A DNA stretch of 64,000 bases, taken from positions 1,488,001 to 1,552,000 of the forward strand of contig OZ345377.1 of NCBI GenBank assembly GCA_977006965.1, given 5' to 3'. The notes beneath the pieces were generated by a model. The model was not told where the DNA came from. It searched no databases and worked only from the letters and a program-made list of their open reading frames with translations. Made by a program: the position numbers and the translations under genes. Below, piece by piece: positions 40,231 to 51,085 of this stretch. The stretch's first letter is position 1, and the number at the start of each line of letters is the position of its first letter. This stretch comes from Phymatolithon calcareum. Taxonomy: Eukaryota > Rhodophyta > Florideophyceae > Hapalidiales.

Positions 40231-40528
40231 ACTTCGGATGAAAGTTATTTTATATCTGGAAAATAAAACCAGTATCCTCAATTGATCTTGCGGATTCATA
40301 GCCTTTTGTGGAAGCGGAATAGCACTAGGAATATCATAGTATCTTTACAAAAACTCGTGGTTGGTGCCGAATTCCGTCTGGGGCACGGTGAACTAGACGT
40401 CTTCGGTTAGGCAACCAACGCTACATGTTGCGCAGCACGTCTGTAAAAGTGTACACACTTGCGTGCTGCAGTGCCCGTGTCAAAACTTTGCCGATGTGTG
40501 GAATGATGAGTTACAATAGTCCCCATGT

Positions 40529-40933
40529 ATGCGCATCAATTGCATCGTATTCATGGGTCGTATGGTGCAGACGAAAACCAAGTGCGTTTGTATTGTGCGC
40601 TCCCGTACGTCGAAGAGTGTGACGAATCTGATTCAAGGTAAAATAGTTCCGTACAGAATTGATAAAAAGCGGAAAGAGCTGTTTGCCAATGGAACGTCAT
40701 GGAGAGACGTGCATCCGTGTCCCCACGGACCTGGTGTAGCATATGCGCACATTGTCGCAACAAGTGCCCAAATCAAAAAATTCAGTGGACGATGCAAGCC
40801 AAAAACCCCTGTCGATCGTATATCTCCTACTATTCCATCGGTCCAGGTTGTCGCCGTGTCCGGCTTTTTCAATCGATTTCGTAGGTTTGACAATTGTATC
40901 CCTCGACAGTCTAATGACTTGAGCCGCGCCTAA
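40529..40933 (+). CDS. Unrecognised ORF, 134 codons
   Basis: Contains DKKRKELFANGTSWRDVHPC and SGFFNRFRRFDNC. No domain recognised. Base composition is like the surroundings. It could be chance. Confidence 0.2.
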   Translation: MRINCIVFMGRMVQTKTKCVCIVRSRTSKSVTNLIQGKIVPYRIDKKRKELFANGTSWRDVHPCPHGPGVAYAHIVATSAQIKKFSGRCKPKTPVDRISPTIPSVQVVAVSGFFNRFRRFDNCIPRQSNDLSRA

Positions 40934-41376
40934 GTCGGTCACATCAAATTGCGTACAGTATGCCCCTTGCCTCCTCCCCCTCTTCTTCCGTCTCTCTCCA
41001 ACCCTAGTTCATATCAGTTTCAGATTCAAGCCCATATCTCCGTTCCACAGTGTAAGGAGCGTAATTCTCAGAATTTTGAAAGCTCGGACTAAACGTATTA
41101 CCAAGAGAAAGGCAAATTTTCAAATCTGGCTTAATACCGACGCCACCGGATGCCCTTTGTGTAAGGGTTGAGCATATTCATCTTAGGACTTATTCGTGCT
41201 CTCCCCACAATTGAAAACGTTAGTCTGAACTTCCACAGTATCCAAGGCAGCCTTCCCAATTTCAAGTTCCTTGGTTGTCACGTTCCTAATTAATATCTTC
41301 AGAGCTGATCACGTCTTGAAGGTAGTGTCGTCTCTCTTCCCATGGTCCTCTCTCTCACCCGTCGAGCTTTCAGCAG

Positions 41377-41384
41377 TATAAATA
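41377..41384 (+). promoter_or_regulatory. TATA box of the C2H2 gene
   Basis: CAGCAGTATAAATATC lies 83 bp upstream of the ATG at 41467, a usual distance for a short 5' UTR. Confidence 0.6.
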
Positions 41385-41466
41385 TCTTGTCCCCCGCCTT
41401 TTATCTGATAACCATCACGAACCCGATCCTAATTGCTTCCCCACCGCAGTCCGGCAACCCACAGAC

Positions 41467-41965
41467 ATGGATGACACAAACACCTCCGCACCTGCCCCGG
41501 TGATTTCGCGGAAAAATGGCGTTTTAGTCATTAAATGCCCTTACCCTCGCTGCGACAAAAAAGTGAAGAAAATGTGGAATTATTACTCTCATGCCCGTAC
41601 GTACATATACAACCAGAGTGAACTCGTTCTCTTCATGTTTCCTATCTAACTCTATCTTCCTCTTTGCTCTTGTGTGCCGCTCGAAAGGTACGCATACTGG
41701 TCAGAGGCCATACTTCTGTGACTCTTGCAAGGCCACGTTTCGCTGGCAGAGTAGCCTCAAGTCGCACAAGAGAAGCCACGATCGCAGAAACAGTCTCACG
41801 GGTGCCAATCGAAGCTCGTCGGATTATCGACGTCGACCGCACACTCCGCTTCCACCCTGTCACACCCTCCTTCAGCCGGAGCTTGTTTCGCAGACCTCAC
41901 GCACAGATCCTGTCATCCTCCTACATCCAGCACTCCAGCAAAAGCGCTCCTATCTTCCGCAATAG
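41467..41965 (+). CDS. Two-exon C2H2 zinc-finger protein
   Basis: Exon 1 is 41467-41596, exon 2 is 41688-41965, 135 aa in all. The splice CC|GTACGTAC...CGAAAG|GTACGC keeps the frame and rebuilds S-H-A-R-T-H-T-G-Q-R-P-Y-F, the canonical H-x3-H plus TG(Q/E)(R/K)P(Y/F) linker between two fingers. Finger 1: C-P-Y-P-R-C...H-A-R-T-H (C-x4-C). Finger 2: C-D-S-C-K...H-K-R-S-H (C-x2-C). A basic and Ser/Pro-rich tail follows. A TATA box lies upstream. It is probably a sequence-specific DNA-binding nuclear protein; its target is unknown. The exact reconstruction of the linker makes the intron secure. Confidence 0.85.
41597..41687 (+). other. 91-bp GT-AG intron of the C2H2 gene
   Basis: Starts GTACGTAC and ends CTCGAAAG, with TCTAACTCTATC and pyrimidine runs (TCTTCCTCTTTGCTCT) before the acceptor. 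The exon 2 start GTACGCAT resembles the donor sequence GTACGTAC. Confidence 0.8.
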
Positions 41966-42270
41966 ACGCAGAAATGCCATGTGCCCATTGGAGAGTCCCG
42001 GGAATATAACACTTCGACAATTCGGATCAATGGGTTAGGGATTCAAATAGCTGCAGTAGTATACAGCTTTTTTGCGATATGAACGCTTGACCAGGTCACA
42101 TGACCTGCCGACTAGACTAGATCTATACGGAAGCTTAGAGATGTATTGAATAATCATGAACGTTAAGAACGCGTGCATAAGATTTTAAATCGTCTCGGCC
42201 AGTATTCTGCGTCTGCAGACGCGTTGTGAACATTATAAATGGGGCAATTGGTCACGCACCACAAGCATAG

Positions 42271-42622
42271 GAAGGTAAGGTCCGCAGTGCATGAGTTGCG
42301 ACGTGGTTTACACTTTGCAAGTACGAAAAATATCTTTGGACCACAGAATGGAAGCGAATCACTAGAGCACTTGTTGGGAGAGAAATACGAATCAAGGATA
42401 TACTGAATAGTCAAACTACGTTAGCTTAGAAAATCGTGTGAAAGCGGCCATATTACTCTTGAAGGGAGGCCTCGGGAGCTTTTAAAATAAATCAACACAT
42501 GTCCCCTGTATGAGTTGCGTACAGTTGGAATATTCAAGAAAGGGCTGGCCATCCAAAAGTGCATCAAGGTGTACAAGGCACTAATACTGTGAGGCTTTTA
42601 AATAAACTTCAATTTAAATAAA
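42271..42622 (+). mobile_element. Truncated LINE A2 copy carrying a nested LINE B 3' end
   Basis: The outer TSD ACCACAAGCATAG is at 42258-42270 and 42623-42635. Inside: a short A2 piece (GAAGGTAAGGTCCGCAGTGC), then B sequence with the LVGREIRIKDILNSQTT end and B 3' UTR ending about 42506. A2 then resumes (YELRTVGIFKKGLAIQKCIK), joined by an internal deletion to the A2 tail CTGTGAGGCTTTTAAATAAAC. TG(C/T)ATGAGTTGCG borders the B piece on both sides, so B inserted into A2 with its own TSD. Confidence 0.75.
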
Positions 42623-42639
42623 ACCACAAGCATAGAGTA

Positions 42640-43805
42640 TGTAACCGGGAAGCTCATCTCTTTCCTTTTCGAAGGAGCAGATTCTGTTTTTGCTCTATTC
42701 TAGAACATCCACCTTCACAGCGGTGAAATGCACGAGCAAATCTATGACATTGGGAATTGAGATGATGAATATCTTCACAGCAGAGGTACTAGAGTGATTT
42801 AATACTGAATACCGGATAGCAATGTCACTCGTTTGCGCTCCTCCAATCGCCCTCGACACGCTAAGAAATGCATATGCGCCATCTTCGTGACGGGAGGTCC
42901 GGCATGATTCCCACGAAAGCATGAAGATGACTTGCAATCTGGTGCTGGCTGTATTGCAAGAGATCTCTTTTTCGCTTCTATTACTTCTGTTCCAAAATTT
43001 GTCCCGCCTCTAGCAAATTTTGGTATTTAGTTGTTTCAAGAGTAATATACATATGCATGTGCCGAAATATCTTGCACTTCAATTCCCGGCAGTATCGATA
43101 CATCCAATATCATAATGGAGATAATCGGCAAGGGCTGAGCGTTACATTGCACGCGCAACAGAAACAGTTCCCTCATCTCAAAAGCCCCTCCCCCTTTGCC
43201 ATTTACACCATCTACTCTACGCACTGTTGTTATTTCGGAACTGGGAATGAATACAATCACAGTTTCAATACCTAGTAAATGTCTGCAATACAGCGCGAAA
43301 CCACTGGATTGAGTATCTAATCAGCTTCTCACTTCTGTTTATCCATCACATTCTTGTCTTCAATGTGATGCTTAATTCCGATCTCTTTTCTAGTCTTGGC
43401 AGCCTTGAGGAAGTCATTTGATTTATCTCGATTCATCCTCAGCTTAATCACCACGCCAACTGTCCCAACGTGTAATATTTTCTTATAGCTGAAATCTTTT
43501 CCAATTACAATATATCGCATTTTGCAACCAGGGCCTGCTTAAGAGGCGACCCTGGCTATTGAATTCGGTGTTGCCTCTTTCGTTCCTTTTCAAATACGAG
43601 AGGACATAATTTTGCGCTGTGAGTATTCTGAGGAAATAATATCCTCTGTGCATGTTCAGACCTGCAGAAGAAACGGGTGTGCCCCCGACGAGGTCTCTCG
43701 CTTATCCACTAGATCTCATCGCTTCTAGACGGCATCGATTCAAATCAGCTACACCATAATCAAATTCGCCATCAATGCTGGCAAATGTGGTAAAATGCTG
43801 AAGCT
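42640..43805. other. No recognised gene
   Basis: ORFs of 80 codons or fewer. No domain or element terminus seen. Confidence 0.4.
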
Positions 43806-43818
43806 CAATACATAAATT

Positions 43819-44344
43819 TTGAACGCGACAAACGATATGCTTCACAAAGCTCTTCTCTGTACCTCTACAGAGGAATTTGCACGCACCCTAGACGCTACGA
43901 CAAGCGTAAACGCAAGAACGCTGAAGAACGCAAAAGAAGAATGGGAAGCATGTCTCCCTTCGAAAGCCACAGGACGGGAGGGCCGGCGCCCTCCTCAGCC
44001 CATCAAGAACGAACTACCACCATTTCTCACCCTCAAAAAAGCGAAGCACAGGCTTCTTTGCACGCACAGGTTATTTCACCGCTTCCCATATCCCTGGCAA
44101 GAACAAGCAAGAAACGAAGATTCCGAACTCGATGAAGCTCTCAGAGTTATCTCAAACTTAATGCCCAAGCAACGACTTTCCGATATTCAAAAAGAGATGC
44201 TGGAAATGGCAGTTGATACCGTCCAAAGAAAATGTCCGAAATCAAAATGAAAACGTAAGCGAAGGATTGTAGCGCAACGAAAAGTCTCTCAGGTGCAATG
44301 ATAATTGACTAAGGGAGCTTCAATAAAACAGAAATCCATCCATC
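43819..44344 (+). mobile_element. LINE family D, 5'-truncated copy with 13-bp TSD
   Basis: Flanked by CAATACATAAATT at 43806-43818 and 44345-44357. An open C-terminal ORF runs from the truncation point to TGA at 44250 (KKAKHRLLCTHRLFHRFPYP, then SDIQKEMLEMAVDTVQRK). It has the W-less RFP motif analogous to GRFPP in families A and C. The 3' UTR ends ACAGAAATCCATCCATC, so the tail is an (ATCC)n repeat rather than poly(A). The coding part has no stops; the insertion is recent. Confidence 0.85.
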
Positions 44345-44369
44345 CAATACATAAATTACATTTTTTTTG

Positions 44370-44455
44370 CAACTGTTTAGTTGTTTATTTGAAAGCCCTC
44401 ATTAACACTCCTAAGACTGTACAGGAGCAGCTTTTCGTAGCTTGTTTATTCTAGT
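44370..44455 (-). mobile_element. LINE A-type 3' end fragment
   Basis: TTTATTTGAAAGCCCTCATTAACACTCCTAAGACTGTACAGGAGCAGCTTTTC parallels TTTATTAAACGCCCTCAGTAACACTCATGAGACTGCAAGGGAGATGCTTTTC at 26218-26265. Confidence 0.6.
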
Positions 44456-45514
44456 ATATCGCCTGGTCCCTAATACAGGGACTCGTCGTCATAAATTACA
44501 TTGCACTAAACTTCTATGCCGCCTGTGTGGCTGGGTGGTACTCTCGTGGACATTGCGCTTGATGATGCAGAAACCCACCCAGCGAAAGTCTCCTCCCATA
44601 AAGCGTCGCCGGGATTTATGTGCGTTTCACAATGGCGAGCATGCTCACCATGTCACCAACAATTGAAAAGTCATAACTTCAGAATATGTCTTCACCCCTC
44701 ATCGGAGAGCTCGAAGAGAATATCCATTCTCTAACCTAAACAGTTTTCAAGCCAAGTTGCCATTCTTTGTTTGGCCGTGGTCCTCTTGGACGCCTATCAA
44801 ACTGGTTGTGCAGCGATGCAAAGGAATTTGCATTTTTGTTTTGCCTAACTTCATTATGCTCCAACGCGACATGCGGAGCACTTGGAGATCACTGCAAGAT
44901 CTCGATTTCAAGGTAAGCGTTATGTCGCCGCCGTCAGCAACCTTCGTCGATAGGGCCCTAAACGAGTACCACGATGCGCGGTTTCGATGTGCTGACGGAT
45001 CAGCTGTCGAACGAGCTCGATGCATAGATCACCAAGCAGCAAAATGCGATAGAAAAGAACACACAATAACTACTCGTTACCCGGGGTTGGCCACTGCGAA
45101 CTATACAGGAGTGCTCCCCATCTGACTATCTGAGATCCTAAGTTGTTCCGTCCGCCTTTCTGACGGTGACTCTTCGTGAGTTACACAAAGGTAAGCAGAA
45201 ACTGAGGATGCCTTGTCCATATCTTCGAATGTCTCTGGGGCTTTTGTAATCTTAGATTAAAAAACTTGGAGGTCGGCACCACGAAGCTGCAGTCATATTG
45301 AAAAAAATATACAAGCGTGCCTGATAAAAGACTGCGATCGGAGTCACAGTAGTGAAAATCAATAGACCTCGCGAAGCAGAGCTGAGCACTGGCGCAGAAA
45401 CGTCTATACTGAAAAATAAACTTTTCCAAAAATCTAAACTAGACGACCATATTGACACACTTTTAACTTTATAAACTTGCTACAGAGATGCTATTTGAAA
45501 TAGTTTTTCAATTG
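44456..45514. other. No recognised gene
   Basis: The longest ORF is 122 codons at 44757-45125 (plus; YDARF-like, no domain). Nothing else was identified. Confidence 0.4.
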
Positions 45515-45605
45515 AAGTTTGTTTAAAAGCTCCACAGTCTTACGAATATACGGACAAGGCTTCCTCATTTGCTACGTTCCAGTGCGTAGACAGTTGAAAC
45601 TTAGA
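45515..45605 (-). mobile_element. LINE A2-like 3' end fragment
   Basis: TTGAAGTTTGTTTAAAAGCTCCACAGTCTTACGAATATACGG...AAGGCTTCCTCA is the reverse complement of the A2 tail (CTTGCCCGTCTATTCGTAAGACTGTGAGGC). Confidence 0.7.
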
Positions 45606-46855
45606 GCCGTTTTTGAAATAGGTGCTAGGTGAGTATTCCAACGTTGCGACCTTCAAAAGCTCTGATATTGGACAATTCAGAAATGCAAATAGAAAGTGTT
45701 GAAGAAGCTGAAGAAAAGATGTTCAATAATAATTATTGTTGTTGAACCCGGAACCAGTACCGTAGAAAATAGTTTACGCTGGATCGTTTCAGCGTTGATG
45801 CACATATCCAAGAGCTGACGCGTCATGATTATTCGTACTTATCTTCCGACAATGCTCTACCGGTAGCACTGCCCTCTTCCAAAAAAGGCAACAAAGGAGG
45901 GACAGGGCAGTTTAAAACGATGGAGCAGTGGAAACGCAACTTTACTCTCTAGTGTGGAACGAAATTAGCCTTTCTTTCTCGCAATTCAGTAAACGACACA
46001 ACGCCTAGAGCTCCCACTTCCGAGCTTATGACTTAAGTCACCTACTCTCTCCCTATTCTACGTGCATTTCTCTGTTCCACCGAATCTCAGTCTCCACCCT
46101 CTCCAATATATACTCTCTAATGGCATTTTTCATGCTGCGGCAGTGCTCTGAGCGAGAAAAGCCACTTACGCAGAAAGAAATGATACGCTACTATATCGCT
46201 CGCTCATAGAAGTCATTCCTAAACGTCATACAGATTCTGGTTCATAGATTTGATCACATTAAAGCAGATTTGAGTGCACGTTCACCGTAATGATGAAAGC
46301 GTGGCTTCTCCCTTGGAAAAGCTGAATTTTGAAATCAGTTTTCATCTCCCTTTTGCAATGCAAGTAGCAAAAGTAAAGACAGCAAGGCGGTGCTGTCCTA
46401 ACCCGCGTCTCTAAGGTTTTACATTTCCAATGACCTTTACAATCGGCACTTACGAACATTAAGACGAACCCCAGGCGACACAGCGGAAATGAAAGTCTTT
46501 TCGGCCTAGGCTGTAACTCTCATTCTGTTGCGCTCTGCCCGTTTCGTCCACAGAGACACGTCCCTTGCAAGGCTCTTTCTGCTCTTGTTCTCGAATAGAC
46601 ACAAGTGCTATGCAGCAGTTGATTTATTTGCAGTTGCTGAGGTTGCTCACTCACTCAGCGCAGGTGATAGTTTAGCCCTCGCTTCAACATTTTCACATAT
46701 CGATATTTGGAACTCATCCTTTAGAGACCTTACTTACTTTCTCAGCGTGTCTCTGACACAGATATGTAAAGAGGCAGTTAGTCTGTGCAGAATAACATGA
46801 GTGGAAGTATTTTTATAAGGCACCTGATGTGTCAGTGGAAGTTTTTAAAAGCTTC
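45606..46855. other. No recognised gene
   Basis: An ORF of 90 codons at 46528-46800 (plus) is Leu/Ala-rich and unrecognised. No repeat was seen. Confidence 0.4.
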
Positions 46856-47400
46856 CAAGGAGGGGATATATGTTGATTTATTTTAAAAGCTCCCAAAGCC
46901 TCAATTTGAGTAACAGGGCAGCTTCTCGCAGTTTTCCATACTCATCTCTCTACTATCCTTCTAATATCTCCTTAATCCGAATTTCTCTCCCTGTGAGGGC
47001 CCGAGTAAGCTTCCAAGGCCTCGCCTCGGAGTAGCAGGGCTAGCTCCTCGAACTGTTTTCTAAAGTAGAATAGTCTGGTCACTCATGACCTCCTTGATTC
47101 GTATTTCTCTACTAACAAGTGCTTGCGTGAGTCGCTTGCTCTCATCTTCAATATGAGGGCCCATCTGAAATGATGATAAACGCGGTGGAGCCCAACCACA
47201 ATGTCGCTCAATTAAATATCGACCACAGGCATCTCAGCAGTGTCGTCATGTCCCTATAGCAGAGGATTCCTGGTAGTTTGGCCCAATTCAATGGGAATCG
47301 ACACTGGTCTTCCATTTTCTTCCTGTGCCCATACCTCGATTATTTCTCTTCGTCGGTTCTTCTTCGATACGGCTCACTGTTCCGCTTTTTGTAAGGATTT
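46856..47400 (-). pseudogene. Two tandem/nested LINE family B 3' fragments
   Basis: GGGGATATATGTTGATTTATTTTAAAAGCTCCCAAAGCCTC at 46860 is the B terminus. A second B 3' UTR-like start (AAGCTTCCAAGGCCTCGCCTCGGAGTAGCAGGGC) appears at 47010. It runs on through GATTCGTATTTCTCTACTAACAAGTGCTTGCGTGAGTCG into coding sequence matching B up to about 47400. Confidence 0.65.
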
Positions 47401-47564
47401 TCTCAAGTTAGTGTGTCAGAGACCTAAAATGAGTCCCTTGGGTGTTAGGCGTAGAGTTTCCAAAGAGAGCGGCGATTTTGCATGGTAGGATCCACGTTAC
47501 ATCGATGGTAGTAAACCGCGCTTACGACTGAGGCTACCACTTCTCTCTCCTCTTACTCTTTTTT

Positions 47565-47705
47565 TATAATTCAAGTTTATTTAAAAGCCCCACTGGCTTC
47601 CTAATATATGGGCAGGCTTCCTCTGATGCTACGTACCTTTGTGCAGCTCACGAAACGCCCACCAGAATGGCAGACCGGAAATCTTCTCTTACTCTGTCCC
47701 CGGTG
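47565..47705 (-). mobile_element. LINE family A3 3' end fragment
   Basis: CAAGTTTATTTAAAAGCCCCAC...TATGGGCA.GGCTTCCTCTGATGCTACGTACCTTTGTGCAGCTCACGAAACG matches 52476-52560. Only the tail is present. Confidence 0.7.
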
Positions 47706-48458
47706 ATAACGGTTGCAGGAGGGCTTGATTCATTTTACTCAATTCCGATTCTATATTCACTTCGAGAGTCAAACTCACTTTCATGTCACGATAAAGCACT
47801 GCGATAACCCTCAACATTAGAATTAGTCTTCACGGCATACTTTGGTACTGATTTTCCATGATTTTGAATTGGTTGTAAGACAAATGCCCTTCTCAAGGCT
47901 TTGAAAAAGAAGTTCAGAGTTAACGTCCTCACATGTGACTGACTAGAGGAATGGTTGGAGATTCACAAGCACCTCGGTTCACGAAGAAAGAATGATATTT
48001 TAGCATGGAAGCCATTTTACTTTTTTAAAAAATATAATGGTACGGGACAAACTCAATATTTAATATTATTTAACTAAGTAAAAGAATTTTTTAACGTTTT
48101 ATGTCCATGAGCTGAATTTCTTAGCTTAGTCCAACTGTGTATAATCTGATCGACTTGTGGAGCATGGTCAGTGAGAAGACGAATCGAAAATAATATCTGA
48201 TCTTCATGGCTCTCCCAGACGTCAGAAACAGGATGATGATGATGACGATGATGAATCTGCCATCACCAAAGAGGCTTACAAAGCAGTGCTTTATGGCTAC
48301 CTTCTGCCTAGATTACGGCTCAGCGCTTTTCTTGCTTGCTAGTCTGGAAAGAACTCCTTCTTCTCTGCTTGACTTTCGAAATACGATTCCATTCCACTCG
48401 GAGCAAAGCAAAAACAGGACTTCATGCACGTGTACTAAAGACGCTGATAACACAGCGT
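47706..48458. other. No recognised gene
   Basis: A plus ORF of 130 codons at 48206-48598 overlaps the minus ORF below and has a GATGATGATGATGACGATGATGA simple repeat near its start. No domain. Confidence 0.35.
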
Positions 48459-49162
48459 CTAACACTGTTCGGTGGAATTTTGCAAATTCATGTCCCAAAT
48501 TAATTGACACAGCTCATGCAGAGCGATTATTTCGTTGGGGAAATATATTTTCGGCCAATGTGTTTCACGTGCGTTGGTTCTTGAAAGTACGAACATAACA
48601 GTGTTAGCAGGTTCTTTACATGATGCGCGTGCTGATTGAACGGTGGGAATTCCCAGTGTCTCCAGTGCAGGCAGATATACTTTCTCCTCTGCAAAGGGGG
48701 CGCTTTGGAGATCTTGGTACAATGAATTGTGCGCAACTCGACCTGCCGTGAGCGATGGAACGAACCGCTTTCGTCGAAGAAATGCGGAAGCCCTGAATGC
48801 GATGTATACGCCATTATTCTCCTCAATCGGCAAGCCGAAGCATTTAATGCTGATCTGAAATCTGGCTGTACGGAAGGACGTTTTGTTGCACGTTAAGCGC
48901 CACTGTCTGAAATCGCTGAAAACCGACAAAAGGTTTAATTTCTCTTTCCAACGGTCCATTTCCTCAACGTTTTTCTGAGATGTCCTCCCGAGCCATAGCC
49001 TTTCTGATGAATGCAGCCACGCAGACACATTGTTATTCGCAGTGCGAAAAGAGAAGTTGGAACCTACAGATAATCCGTCCGTGGCTTCAGATCGCCGGCA
49101 TAGGTCGAGCAGCTTCACGTGGTGAATCCCGTCAATTTTAATCAAGCCACCTGCTGCAGAAG
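48459..49162 (-). CDS. Unrecognised ORF, possible internal exon
   Basis: At least 228 open codons on the minus strand with no good ATG. Upstream the frame continues to CTTCTGCAG|CAGGTGGC, which looks like a 3' splice site. The translation (SSERLWLGRTSQKNVEEMDR, WKEKLNLLSVFSDFRQWRL) looks protein-like. No domain recognised. Could be a host exon or part of an unknown element. Confidence 0.3.
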
Positions 49163-49302
49163 CAACGATACATCAAAGACGTTAATGTCTCTATGGGAAA
49201 GGAAGCAACAGGTAAAATCTAACGGCAAGGTGACCAGCTCTATACCTCCACGAGGTCGCCGCGCCACCTTTCCTGTTGAGAAGAATCATACTTGACGCTA
49301 TG

Positions 49303-49804
49303 GATGGATGTGAGTTTAGTTGAAGTTCTTTTCAGTTTTTTGGATGGATGTGAAGAAGAAGAAGTGGAGATTTTTATTATAGTGTTACCAACGCATCTGC
49401 AGACGCTTGGGGCAACACTTCTGATGAGCCACGAGGACTCAACTCAGAGCCCAGAGGCTCCATTTCGCATAAAAACGGCTATGGTCAGCAAAATTAGAAA
49501 ACCTACCTCTGATCTCAACGGAGAGATCTCGAGGGGGAAAATCATTTCACTTCAATGGCCAGGCAGAGCATCGTATCGTGTGAACTTGCGGAAAGGAAAA
49601 TTTTATGACGTCCGAGGTCGTTTCCCGCGCCGAAGCAAGTTTACCGACGTCCCGGGTCCGCGTGCCGCGCCGATCTTCAGGACTTACTCTCGCTCGGCCT
49701 GCCCGCCGATCCGCTTGGGGGAGTTACTGACGTCCCCAGTCTTGCGTGCGCCGGAGCGCGATGGGCGAGTTTACCGACGTCCCGGGTCCGCTGGATGGAT
49801 GTGA
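49303..49804 (-). mobile_element. SINE-like 502-bp element with 13-bp TSD
   Basis: ACTTGACGCTATG flanks it exactly at 49290-49302 and 49805-49817. On the minus strand it begins TCACATCCATCCAGCGGACC. The head is GC-rich, containing GGACCCGGGACGTCGGTAAAC twice about 130 bp apart (49770 and 49640 on the plus strand) and a third diverged copy near 49725. The tail is GTTGCCCCAAGCGTCTGCAG...CTTCTTCTTCTTCACATCCATCC and ends again with TCACATCCATC. No ORF is convincing. The tail recurs at 33.9-34.0 kb. Confidence 0.75.
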
Positions 49805-49817
49805 ACTTGACGCTATG

Positions 49818-50699
49818 TAAAACATATTTTTTGAAAACTCCACAATTTCGCGCAGATATGGGCAACGCTCGTGTTTCCTTGCATTGAGAAGCAGTTTCTT
49901 CGATATTCCAGATGAACAAATTTCTGTGATACTTTTAGCTACGCATTCGCAGCAGCACTCACTAGGACTTCCTCAAACAAAGCGGAACACTTTGCTATCC
50001 ATGGTTTATGAAATTTGCAGGAGAAAAATCTCAAAAGATATCCCTTCTAGTCTGCCACTGTTTATTTAAAACGTAGACACTGGTTCAGATTGCTCTTCTT
50101 CTTCAAGGCGTCCGTAATGAACGGCCGCAGCATTCAAGAGACAGTTCTTGATGAACCGAATGATTTTTTCCTCTTCGCGCGTCTGTGCTACTAAATGTTA
50201 TTTGACGCCAGACTAGATACCAAGACTACCCATAGTGCATGGGTGCATAATTTCAGCAGACATTTCCGTCCCTGATAGCCACAATCGATGGGACCGGAAG
50301 CCGCAATTTAGAACAGGGAAAGTGGGACTGCACCAGGCAGCGGACTTGGAAATGTGGACTGACGACAACGTTGGAGAAATTCCCTACGAATTCGTTCCCG
50401 ATCTTGAGCACGGCGAATGATTCTCGGTCAAATGGTATGAGGGCTGGTACAAGGCAATTTTCCACGATCTACACCATCAGCACAATGCAGCTGTCGCGCC
50501 CGCTGTTATGTCGCTGCCCCAAGGCGGTGGCCTTTTCTTCTCGCGACAGTACGCCGCACAGCTTGGATCGCGATAGTCATGCTTCTCATTGTAGGTGATC
50601 TGATGGGCCATACAGGCACGCGTCTCTCGTGTGTCTATGCGCTGCATCGCTGTCTTTTGCGAGGGTTGTAATAATTAAGGTAGTTAGCTCCTTCCTCTG
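49818..50699. other. No recognised gene
   Basis: ORFs of 75 codons or fewer, none with a domain. Confidence 0.4.
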
Positions 50700-51085
50700 A
50701 GTAAAGGAAGGTGGGGAGCTCTTTGGATATCCGCTCGAATGCTAAGATTGTAGCATGCTTAATTCGCCTTCATGCCCCTTCGACCACGCGGACTCGGAGT
50801 TCTTCCCACCCTTCTTATTCGCAACCTTCGCCGTGCAAGCCAGCACAGAGACAACCGCGCTCAAGTTCCCCTTTTCCTTTTCTCCTGCGTTTGTCTAAAC
50901 GTCGACGGCCAAGCCAAGGTCGCCGCCGGAGGAGGACTCCGAAGTCTACATGCTTACTCTGTCTGTTGTCTGATATCTATTGGGGATTTTGTTGGCTTTT
51001 CTCTCCCGCTGTTTTCTTCTCTCTCCTCTCTTGGGCTTTTTCTCTCCCATGTGGCGTCGGGTTCTTTTGAGCCTGACGCTACAGC

